A stretch of 48,918 bases of DNA from positions 1 to 48,918 of the forward strand of contig JABDCE010000011.1 in the NCBI GenBank assembly GCA_013288285.1, in the 5' to 3' direction. Shown piece after piece: positions 42,279 to 48,918 of the stretch; positions within the stretch are counted from its first letter, which is position 1; each line of letters begins with the position of its first letter. The stretch is from Bacteroidota bacterium. Lineage in GTDB: Bacteria; Bacteroidota; Bacteroidia; Chitinophagales; Chitinophagaceae. A program made the position numbers and the translations under genes. The notes under the pieces are model-generated. The model made no database searches, was not told the origin of the DNA, and was given only the letters and a program-made list of their open reading frames with translations.

Positions 42279-43510
42279 TCTACCGGTTGGGCATTGCTGC
42301 ATACACCACTGCTATACGCATTGCTGCGCGGTTCAATGATAAGGCGAAACGCTTCACGGATGGCCGCAAAGGGCTGCTTCATAAGATTGGGGATGCCCTT
42401 GCCAACGATACAAGGCCCCGCTTGTGGATGCACTGTGCATCCCTGGGCGAGTTTGAGCAGGGTAGGCCTGTCCTGGAGGCGCTCCGCCGGCAGTACCCCG
42501 CATATTGTGTGGTCGTTACTTTTTTCTCCCCATCAGGTTACGAGGTCAGAAAAGATTACGATGGCGCAGACCATGTCTTTTATCTGCCCATGGATACGCC
42601 CGCAAATGCCCGTCACTTCCTTGATATAGTCCGTCCGGCTTTATGCCTGTTTGTTAAGTACGAGTTCTGGTATTTCTACCTGTCCGGACTTGCACAGCGT
42701 GGCATTCCTGCTATACTCGTATCCGCAGTTTTCCGTCGCGATCAGGAATTTTTCAAGTGGTACGGCGGGCTGCATCGCCGCATGTTGCGCTGCTTTGCGC
42801 ACATTTTTGTGCAGGACAATGCATCCCTTGGTTTGTTGCATAAGATCAAAATAACTAACGCCACCCTCGGCGGCGATACCCGTTTCGACAGGGTCATTGC
42901 AGCTGCGGCCAAGACGGAGGCTGTTCCATTGGCCGTATGTATCATCATTCAAATGCGATATCTTCAGATTTGCGTTTAAAGACTACAAAAGGCCGTAGCA
43001 CTCCTCCCTTCCGAATGGAAGTTCATTATCGTACCCCATGAGATTGGTGAAAGCCACCTTGCAGACATCGAAAAACGGTTCTCCGGCACTACCATGCGCT
43101 GGTCTCAGTGTGCATCGGGTCGTGATACCGGATCGGTCTTCACTGGAAAACGGATACTACTGGTAGATAAGGTGGGGTTGCTGCTGCAGCTATACAAATA
43201 TGGAAATGCAGCATGGATAGGCGGCGGCTTTGGCAAGGAAGGAGTGCACAATGTTCTGGAAGCTGCTGTTTACGGCATCCCTTGCTTCTACGGTCCCATA
43301 TTCCATCAGTTCATCGAGGCTCAACAGCTTATCGACAGGGGTGGGGGCTTCACTACCTCCGAAGCTGCCGATCTCGTCAGTTCCCTTAAGGAAATGGACG
43401 ATACCATCAGGTACCAACAGCATTGTACAGCGGCAAAGAATTACGTCCTTTCCGGTGCCGGTGCCACCGACAAGGTCCTTACCTACGTCAAAGCCAGCGT
43501 GCGTTTGTAG
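42260..43510 (+). pseudogene. waaA: Kdo transferase, interrupted by an in-frame stop
   Basis: 3-deoxy-manno-octulosonic-acid transferase adds Kdo to lipid A. The N-terminal half is normal: a hydrophobic start, HCASLGEFEQGRP with the catalytic Glu, VKYEFWYFYL, and GDTRFDRVI. The second half is also normal: KAVALLPSEWKFIIVPHEIGESH, WIGGGFGKEGVHN, ILEA-like NVLEAAVYGIPCFYGP. Between them, 42930-42984 is an inverted copy of the gene's own start region, ending in TAA (42977-42979). It replaces the expected AFKGxxxxxAGSTWPxDExLL segment. Both halves are in the same frame. As written it cannot make a full protein, although two separate half-proteins remain possible. Confidence 0.85.
42930..42984 (-). 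repeat. 55-bp inverted repeat, inserted copy within waaA
   Basis: Reverse complement of 42224-42278 with two mismatches (42956 and 42960). It sits at the boundary between the N- and C-terminal domains and carries the premature stop. It separates the copies by 651 bp. Confidence 0.95.
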
Positions 43511-43569
43511 GCGACCTTTACATTTTGCTAAACTCGTTTTCCCTCATTCGCCAAACCGGTTTTTTCAGT

Positions 43570-43577
43570 TACATTTG
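43570..43577 (+). promoter_or_regulatory. -7 element of the tolC-like gene
   Basis: TACATTTG matches TAnnTTTG exactly but ends 4 nt before the chosen ATG (43582), implying a leaderless or nearly leaderless message. Confidence 0.42.
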
Positions 43578-43581
43578 TCCT

Positions 43582-45042
43582 ATGCGCCTTTTTATCGCTA
43601 TCGCCGCGTGTTTATTGCTCGCCACTTACGCCCATGCCCAGCCGGTCACTGACCCCGACAATGTGTGGACGTTACAGAAGTGTGTACAGTACGCCATTGA
43701 TCACAACATATCTATAAAGCAGGACTCCCTTACTGCCCGGCTGGCCCGGTATACACTGAAGCAAAGCCAGTTTTCACAACTGCCTGTTTTGAGTGCCAAC
43801 GGTAGCCTTGGCCGCGATCTTGGCCGTTCCGTTAACCCTACTTCCAATCAGTTTGTCGATGCCAGTTATAATTCCTTGACTGCATCTGCTAATGGCAGCC
43901 TGCTCTTATTCGGCTGGCTGCAGGTACGCAATACCATCGAACGCAACAAATACTCGCTCGAAGCTTCTATGGCCGACCTTGACCAGCTCAAAGACGATGT
44001 CTCTGTCAATGTAGCCAATAGCTTTCTTACGGTCTTGCTCGCACAGGAGCAGATAAATATCAGCACAAATCAGGTCGCCCTGTCGAAGGCCCAGCTCGAT
44101 CAGACGCGTATTTTTGCCGAAGCTGGCAGGCTGCCGGAGCTCAATGTCGCGCAGCTCGAATCCCAGCTGGCGACCGATAGTTCTAACCTCATTAACGCAA
44201 TAGCCGCCTACAATTCCGATATGCTCGATTTGAAGTCGCTCCTCAATATCGACTTCTCCGTGCCGTTTTCTTTAAATGTACCGCAGGTAGAGGTAGGAGA
44301 TGAAATGTCGGTGATCACCAGCCAGCCCGAAGAGATATATCAGAAGGCGCACGGACATTTCGGATCTATAAAAGGTAGCGAATTACGCGTCACCGCCGCC
44401 GAGAAAGGCGTTGCCGCCTCAAAAGCCGCTTTATATCCTCAGCTATCACTGAGCTACCAGGCGGGTACTACATGGGCCAGCAATTACCTCACCGTCACAG
44501 GTGCTAACTATACCGGCACTGCCCCCAATGGCAGTTTCACTGCCGATACATTATCATCCGGGGCCGTTAAATACTCGCCGGTCTATTCACCACTCTACAA
44601 TCCCGTAACAACGCTCATACCCTTTGGTAAGCAATTCAACAACAACTTCCGTCAGTTGGTCTTTCTCAATCTGAACATCCCTATTCTTAATGGCTGGCAG
44701 TCTCAGTACGCCGTACGGCAGGCGAGGGTCAATCTCGATCAGGCGCAGTTGAATGAATACAATGCCGAGCTAACGCTGAGGCAGAATGTCTACAAAGCGC
44801 ACAACAACGCACTGAACTCCATACAAAAATATAACGCGGCAAAACGTGCCGACGATGCCGCAAAACGTGCCCTCGATTTCGCCAGGAAACGTTACGACCT
44901 CGGCCTCACAAGCACAGTAGACTTGCTCGTTACACAGAACTCCGAATTCGCTGCTGCCGCTAACCTGGTAGGGGCTAAATACGACCTCATCTTTAAACTC
45001 AAATTAGTCGACTACTACATGGGTAAGGAGCTAAAACTATGA
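43582..45042 (+). CDS. TolC family outer-membrane efflux protein
   Basis: A 486-residue trimeric outer-membrane channel component. Signal peptide MRLFIAIAACLLLATYAHAQ; start 43582 chosen because the signal begins there, though the frame is open to 43423 across the end of waaA. Two OEP repeats with long helices: LQKCVQYAIDHNISIKQ at the start, VNVANSFLTVLLAQEQI, QARVNLDQAQLNEYNAELTL and ALDFARKRYDLGLTSTVDLL near the end. The usual partners, a membrane-fusion protein and inner-membrane pump, are not adjacent. IMPase-like gene follows after 3 nt. Confidence 0.93.
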   Translation: MRLFIAIAACLLLATYAHAQPVTDPDNVWTLQKCVQYAIDHNISIKQDSLTARLARYTLKQSQFSQLPVLSANGSLGRDLGRSVNPTSNQFVDASYNSLTASANGSLLLFGWLQVRNTIERNKYSLEASMADLDQLKDDVSVNVANSFLTVLLAQEQINISTNQVALSKAQLDQTRIFAEAGRLPELNVAQLESQLATDSSNLINAIAAYNSDMLDLKSLLNIDFSVPFSLNVPQVEVGDEMSVITSQPEEIYQKAHGHFGSIKGSELRVTAAEKGVAASKAALYPQLSLSYQAGTTWASNYLTVTGANYTGTAPNGSFTADTLSSGAVKYSPVYSPLYNPVTTLIPFGKQFNNNFRQLVFLNLNIPILNGWQSQYAVRQARVNLDQAQLNEYNAELTLRQNVYKAHNNALNSIQKYNAAKRADDAAKRALDFARKRYDLGLTSTVDLLVTQNSEFAAAANLVGAKYDLIFKLKLVDYYMGKELKL

Positions 45043-45045
45043 TCT

Positions 45046-45828
45046 ATGGAAGACTTGAAAGAAGTGTTATTAAGTGCCGTCACTGAAGCGGGGAAGATCA
45101 TGCTCCATTATTTTAACGGGGTGTTTCAGATCGATCATAAGGAAGGCATCAATAACCTGGTCACCGAGGTCGACAAGCATGCCGAAAGCAAGATCATAGA
45201 CATTATCAGGGCGCGTTTTCCATCGCATACTATTATCAGCGAAGAGGTAGGGGAGATGATAAAGCCATCCGATTATCAGTGGCTCATCGATCCCATAGAT
45301 GGTACCGTCAATTTCGCCCATGGTATTCCTATTTGTTGCGTCAGCATCGGCTTGCTGTACAACAATGATTTGATTTTGGGTGCCGTCTACAATCCCATGA
45401 TGAATGAGCTGTTCTTTGCCGAAAAAGGCAAAGGCGCCACCCTTAATGGCAACCCGATAAGCGTTTCCCGCAAGGCAGATTTTAAGACAGCATGCCTCGT
45501 TACTGGCTTCCCATACAAGTGGCCGGATAGTCGCGAGCATCCTATAAAAGTATTTGAGCGGATAGTGCTGGAAGGGCTGCCCGTTCGCAGGCTCGGTTCA
45601 GCCGCCATAGACCTTTGTTGGGTGGCTTGTGGCCGCTTTGATGGTTTCTGGGAATACAACCTCAGTGCCTGGGATGTCGCTGCCGGTTATCTCATAGTTC
45701 AGGAAGCTGGAGGCACTATTACAGATTTTGATGGTGCTCCATACAATGTTTTCGAAAAAGAAACGTTGGCTACTAATGGACTTATACATGAGCAGATGCT
45801 CAAAGTGGTTCAGGGAAAGAAGATTTGA
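45046..45828 (+). CDS. Inositol-monophosphatase family protein
   Basis: A 260-residue Mg-dependent phosphatase. Metal motifs: Glu66-Glu67 in SEEVG, DPIDGT (82-87) and the C-terminal SAWDVAAG with Asp210. These define the IMPase/SuhB/CysQ group. NNLVTEVDKHAE fits SuhB-like members more than CysQ. Substrate not assigned. Directly follows tolC with a 3-nt gap. Confidence 0.92.
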   Translation: MEDLKEVLLSAVTEAGKIMLHYFNGVFQIDHKEGINNLVTEVDKHAESKIIDIIRARFPSHTIISEEVGEMIKPSDYQWLIDPIDGTVNFAHGIPICCVSIGLLYNNDLILGAVYNPMMNELFFAEKGKGATLNGNPISVSRKADFKTACLVTGFPYKWPDSREHPIKVFERIVLEGLPVRRLGSAAIDLCWVACGRFDGFWEYNLSAWDVAAGYLIVQEAGGTITDFDGAPYNVFEKETLATNGLIHEQMLKVVQGKKI

Positions 45829-45855
45829 TATTGTGATTAAATGACCCCGTGACAA

Positions 45856-46758
45856 ATGATATTGGAAAAACCGATTACTGATAATTTAGAGTTGCTGGCC
45901 CGGCAGGTGGTAGAAGGGTTTATTCTTGGCTTGCACAAAAGCCCCTTCCACGGGTTTTCCGTCGAGTTTGCAGAACATCGCCTTTACAATCCCGGCGACC
46001 CGCTCCGTCATATCGACTGGCGCGTATATGGCCGTACCGATAAGCTGTTTATTAAGCGTTTTGAAGAAGAGACCAATCTGCGGTGCTGCCTCGTCATAGA
46101 TACTTCCTCCTCTATGCGGTTCCCCGACGATCTTAAGAAACTGAGCAAGCTTCAGTTTTCCTGCGTCGCCGCTGCCAGCCTCCTGCAATTGCTCAAGCGC
46201 CAGCTCGATGCAGCTTCCCTGGCTTTGTTCGATGAGCAGGTCAATTATCTGTCTGATTGCCGCTCTGCCAATAGCCACTACCGTATGCTCACAAATGAGT
46301 TGCAGCAGACCCTGGATAGTACCGGTAGTAGCAAGGTCACTAATGCCACAAAGGCGTTGCACCTCATTGCCGAACAGATGCATAAGCGTTCGCTCATAGT
46401 TATTTTTAGTGATATGATGGACGATGCCGATAATATCGAGGATCTCTTTTCGGCATTGCAACATTTAAAATATAATAAACATGAAGTGATTTTGTTTCAT
46501 ATTGTCGATGGCGCGCAGGAACTTGATTTTGAATTTGAAAACCGTCCTTACGAATTCGTCGATATGGAAACCGGTGAACGCGTAAAATTGCAGCCGCAGC
46601 AGATAAAAGAACAATATATTAGTAAAATGCACGATTTTCAGCAATTGATCGAGACTAAGTGCCACCAGTACCAGGTCGATCGGGTGGCTGTTGACCTTTC
46701 TAAGCCCGTTGATGAGGTGCTGCACGCTTTTTTAATTAAGCGGAATAAGTTGATGTAA
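45856..46758 (+). CDS. DUF58 protein with von Willebrand A fold
   Basis: A 300-residue protein. The DUF58 signature HGFSVEFAEHRLYNPGDP is followed by RHIDWRVYGR (51-60). A MIDAS-type DTSSS (82-86) marks the VWA fold. In other bacteria these genes sit with a MoxR ATPase and BatA-like membrane proteins as chaperone-like systems; here the partner genes are not next to it. Possible cytoplasmic adaptor. It begins 27 nt after the IMPase gene. Confidence 0.9.
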   Translation: MILEKPITDNLELLARQVVEGFILGLHKSPFHGFSVEFAEHRLYNPGDPLRHIDWRVYGRTDKLFIKRFEEETNLRCCLVIDTSSSMRFPDDLKKLSKLQFSCVAAASLLQLLKRQLDAASLALFDEQVNYLSDCRSANSHYRMLTNELQQTLDSTGSSKVTNATKALHLIAEQMHKRSLIVIFSDMMDDADNIEDLFSALQHLKYNKHEVILFHIVDGAQELDFEFENRPYEFVDMETGERVKLQPQQIKEQYISKMHDFQQLIETKCHQYQVDRVAVDLSKPVDEVLHAFLIKRNKLM

Positions 46759-46782
46759 TCACAGTATTTTTTCCTAACTTTG
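46750..46782 (+). promoter_or_regulatory. Promoter of DUF177-rpmF
   Basis: TAACTTTG (46775-46782) with TTG at 46750-46752 and a 22-nt spacer. The resulting leader of about 65 nt contains a small CGCC/GGCG hairpin (46813-46816 with 46832-46835). No known ribosomal-protein leader motif recognised. Confidence 0.5.
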
Positions 46783-46855
46783 CATCCCGTTTGGAGGCTG
46801 CTTGTATAGAGTCGCCAAAAAATGCCCGTTAGGCGTTGGGGGTCAATAGTTTGAG

Positions 46856-47419
46856 ATGAAGCATAACCGGGAGTTTGAAATAGCCTGGCAGGGATTAAAA
46901 CCCGGACCGCATACTTACGTGTACGATATCGATGATCGTTTCACGCAGGAGCGTGAGGTCGATAAAAGTTTTAAGAACTGGAACGCTAAGATCACGTTGA
47001 CTTTCGATAAGCATGAAAGTTTTTTTATGCTGCATTTCGATGTCGACGGAAAGGTGACAGTGCCTTGTGATCGGTGTGGAGATGAATTTGTACTGAGGCT
47101 GTGGGATGAGTTCGATCTCGTCATAAAGTTGACGGGTGATGATACGGAGAAGATCGAGGATGAAGACGATGTGGCCTTTATACCGCGGAGTGAAACAGTG
47201 ATTGACATAAGTAGCTGGCTGTATGAATATTTGATGCTCAGTATACCGTTGCAGCGCGTTCACCCAGATAAGGAAGATGGGACGTCAGGTTGCAACCCGC
47301 AGGCGTTGAATTTGCTCGACCAGCTTTCCGAACAACCCGATCACAATGCCAATCCGCTTTGGAAGGGACTGGAAGGGATTAAAATTGAAAAAGAAAAAAA
47401 ACCGAAAACTAAAAAGTAA
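46856..47419 (+). CDS. DUF177 (YceD-like) protein
   Basis: A 187-residue protein, usually encoded directly upstream of rpmF as here. The CxxC pair is Cys71/Cys74 (PCDRCGDEF); a further Cys is in SGCNPQALN. In E. coli and plants YceD/DUF177 proteins are implicated in 23S rRNA or ribosome metabolism. The end is lysine-rich (EKEKKPKTKK). Its place before rpmF and plsX is the widespread DUF177-rpmF-plsX order. Confidence 0.93.
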   Translation: MKHNREFEIAWQGLKPGPHTYVYDIDDRFTQEREVDKSFKNWNAKITLTFDKHESFFMLHFDVDGKVTVPCDRCGDEFVLRLWDEFDLVIKLTGDDTEKIEDEDDVAFIPRSETVIDISSWLYEYLMLSIPLQRVHPDKEDGTSGCNPQALNLLDQLSEQPDHNANPLWKGLEGIKIEKEKKPKTKK

Positions 47420-47475
47420 TTATTTTGGTCACGGTGATAAAAAAGTAATTAATTAACAATCATAAATAAAGTAAA

Positions 47476-47685
47476 ATGCCTAATCCTAAAAGACGACACT
47501 CCCAGCAAAGAGGCGCAAAGCGTCGTACGCACTACAAGGCTACAGCAGAAACTTGGAGCGTAGATAAAGTTACCGGTGAAACACATTTGCGTCACCGTGC
47601 CCATTGGGTTGAGGGAAAGCTCTACTATCGTGGTAAAGTTGTAATGGACAAATCACCGGCCACAGAGGGAGAACCAAATCAATAA
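47476..47685 (+). CDS. rpmF: 50S ribosomal protein L32
   Basis: A 69-residue ribosomal protein of the large subunit. Starts [20 protein letters not shown] and ends [13 protein letters not shown]. There are no cysteines: the zinc-binding CxxC pairs of the common form are replaced by TAETWSV and THLRHRAH. This is the zinc-free (C-minus) type. Linked to DUF177 upstream and plsX downstream. Confidence 0.97.
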   Translation: MPNPKRRHSQQRGAKRRTHYKATAETWSVDKVTGETHLRHRAHWVEGKLYYRGKVVMDKSPATEGEPNQ

Positions 47686-47703
47686 CTTATTATTTTCATT
47701 TCA

Positions 47704-48660
47704 ATGAAGATAGGGATTGACATCATGGGTGGCGATTACGCCCCTGCTGAAGCAATAAAAGGTGTGCAATTATATTTCCAGGAAATGCCGGATTCATCCG
47801 TGCATCTCCTGCTTATTGGTGATGCCGTTACCTGTGCGCCCTATATGTCATTGATAGATGCCTGGCATCACCGTTTCACATTTGTTGAGGCGAGTGAGGT
47901 CATTGGCATGCATGAGCATCCCACCAAAGCGCTTAAAGAAAAACCAAATTCCAGTATAGCCATCGGCTTCGGCCTGTTGATGAAGGGCAAGGCAGACGCA
48001 TTTATCAGCGCGGGTAATACCGGCGCTATGATGGTGGGTGCCATGTACTCCGTCAAGGCTATCGAAGGTATACTTCGTCCCACTATCGCTACACCCATCC
48101 CACGCATCGATGGCAAATTCAATTTCCTGCTCGATGCCGGTATCAATGCCGATTGCAAGCCGGAGCACCTCGTACAGTTTGCGCAGTTGGGTTCCCTATA
48201 TTCCCACAACGTCATTGGCGAGGAAAACCCGCGTGTAGGCCTGCTCAATATTGGCGAGGAAGAAGGCAAGGGTAACCTCCTTTGCCAGGCCACTTACCCC
48301 TTGCTAAAGGAACTGCCCGGTATCAATTTCGTTGGCAACATAGAAGGCCGCGACATCTTCCTCGACAAGGCCGATGTCATCGTTTGCGAAGGTTTTGTGG
48401 GCAATGTGGCTATAAAAATGGCAGAGTCCATCTACGACATCTTCAAAATACAGAAAGGCATCTCTGATCCTTTCCTCGATAACTTCAATTTCGAGATTTA
48501 CGGTGGTACCCCCATCCTCGGTATCAACAAGCCGGTAATGATCAGTCATGGTATTGCGCATGCCTTCGCATTCCGCAACATGATCGAGGCCACCAGCAAG
48601 ATCATCAGTTCAGATCTTATGGGCTCCTTCAAAGAGCGCTTTAAGCTTCCGGTAGCCTAA
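47704..48660 (+). CDS. plsX: Phosphate acyltransferase PlsX
   Basis: A 318-residue enzyme converting acyl-ACP to acyl-phosphate for phospholipid synthesis. Conserved features: IGIDIMGGDYAP at the start, FISAGNTGAMMVGA, LLNIGEEEGKGN, VCEGFVGNVAIKMAE and ISHGIAHAFAFRNM near the end. Full length. It follows rpmF by 18 nt. In many genomes fabH comes next; here a 258-nt non-coding stretch reaches the window end. Confidence 0.97.
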   Translation: MKIGIDIMGGDYAPAEAIKGVQLYFQEMPDSSVHLLLIGDAVTCAPYMSLIDAWHHRFTFVEASEVIGMHEHPTKALKEKPNSSIAIGFGLLMKGKADAFISAGNTGAMMVGAMYSVKAIEGILRPTIATPIPRIDGKFNFLLDAGINADCKPEHLVQFAQLGSLYSHNVIGEENPRVGLLNIGEEEGKGNLLCQATYPLLKELPGINFVGNIEGRDIFLDKADVIVCEGFVGNVAIKMAESIYDIFKIQKGISDPFLDNFNFEIYGGTPILGINKPVMISHGIAHAFAFRNMIEATSKIISSDLMGSFKERFKLPVA

Positions 48661-48662
48661 TC

Positions 48663-48703
48663 CCTCCTGCCGTCACCCGCCGTAGCCTTTTCGGCGTAGG
48701 AGG
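48663..48703 (+). terminator. Hairpin after plsX
   Basis: CCTCCTGCCG (48663-48672) pairs with CGGCGTAGGAGG (48692-48703), with a small bulge, and T-rich sequence follows. It may end the DUF177-rpmF-plsX message. Confidence 0.42.
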
Positions 48704-48800
48704 TCTGTTTCTCACTCTCGTTTTATTCTCGTCCATCGTCTGCGACGCGGATGCTGCGGTACAGCGTTTCCAACGCCATTCTCGTTACCCCTCTACCAGC

Positions 48801-48918
48801 AATTTGTACAAATTCTTTTTTCAGCATCCAATTTCTGATTTATTACATAGAAGCCCCTCCCAACCTCCCCCAAAGGGAGGAGCGCCCACATAACGTAGAA
48901 TTTGTACAGATTTTTTTT
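48801..48918. repeat. Direct repeats flanking a CCTCCC palindromic element
   Basis: AATTTGTACAAATTCTTTTT (48801-48820) and AATTTGTACAGATTTTTTTT (48899-48918) match at 18 of 20 positions. The first is a perfect 14-bp palindrome (48801-48814). Between them a hairpin CCTCCC-CCAAA-GGGAGG (48864-48880) resembles intergenic palindromes I recall in other Bacteroidota. The rest of 48661-48918 has no gene that I can see. Confidence 0.55.

Noticed and set aside
43423-43581. Extended N-terminus for the TolC protein
   Set aside because: The extra residues overlap the waaA end in another frame and hide a clear signal peptide that starts at 43582.

Overview
The window is a gene-dense chromosomal segment from a member of the Bacteroidota, most likely near the Chitinophagaceae/Chitinophagales. 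The evidence is the set of lineage markers: T9SS sorting tails (two proteins), DUF4270, a half-length GT5 'glycogen synthase' next to panC, GH92/GH125/GH20 enzymes, DUF4142, and promoters of the TAnnTTTG (-7) type. About 37 protein genes were found. No rRNA, tRNA or CRISPR was seen, and no complete mobile element. This placement comes from gene content read by eye, not from a phylogeny.

Layout. 0-8 kb: a tiny membrane peptide coupled to a sodium:solute symporter, then gyrA, a secreted TPR protein and a membrane fatty-acid desaturase. 7-15 kb: a TPR adenylate cyclase with a secreted companion, an HD hydrolase paired with a YitT membrane protein, an amino-acid permease, an acidic hypothetical protein, and a DUF4142-cupredoxin pair. 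15-23 kb: a minus-strand run in transcription order DHH phosphoesterase, FKBP lipoprotein, three-domain FKBP, M1 peptidase and mutS. ndk is divergent from it and ends at a strong shared terminator.

23.5-32 kb is a glycan-degradation locus. GH92 (alpha-mannosidase), a GH2 resembling plant endo-beta-mannosidase, and GH20 (beta-N-acetylhexosaminidase) are translationally coupled by overlapping stop/start codons. A GH125 alpha-mannosidase with a Tat-like signal is divergent. Together they could strip a high-mannose N-glycan down to GlcNAc. No SusC/SusD pair or endo-glycosidase is present in the window. Two T9SS cargo proteins and a ROK sugar kinase follow.

36-49 kb: panC is divergent from a half-length GT5 protein, followed by DUF4270 and glmS. 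Next come an outer-membrane barrel-like protein and the Kdo-transferase gene waaA, then tolC, an inositol-monophosphatase-like gene, a DUF58 gene, DUF177-rpmF and plsX. The most striking sequence-level anomaly is in waaA. A 55-bp stretch covering the junction between the upstream gene and the waaA start (42224-42278) recurs in inverted orientation inside waaA (42930-42984, 53/55 identical). There it replaces the expected start of the second domain and introduces an in-frame stop, while both flanks stay open in the same frame. Other points of interest are the half GT5 lacking its substrate motif, the N-glycan locus with an unusual GH2, the uncatalogued 35-residue peptide upstream of the symporter, several possibly leaderless promoters, and intergenic repeats near 36.2 kb and 48.8 kb.
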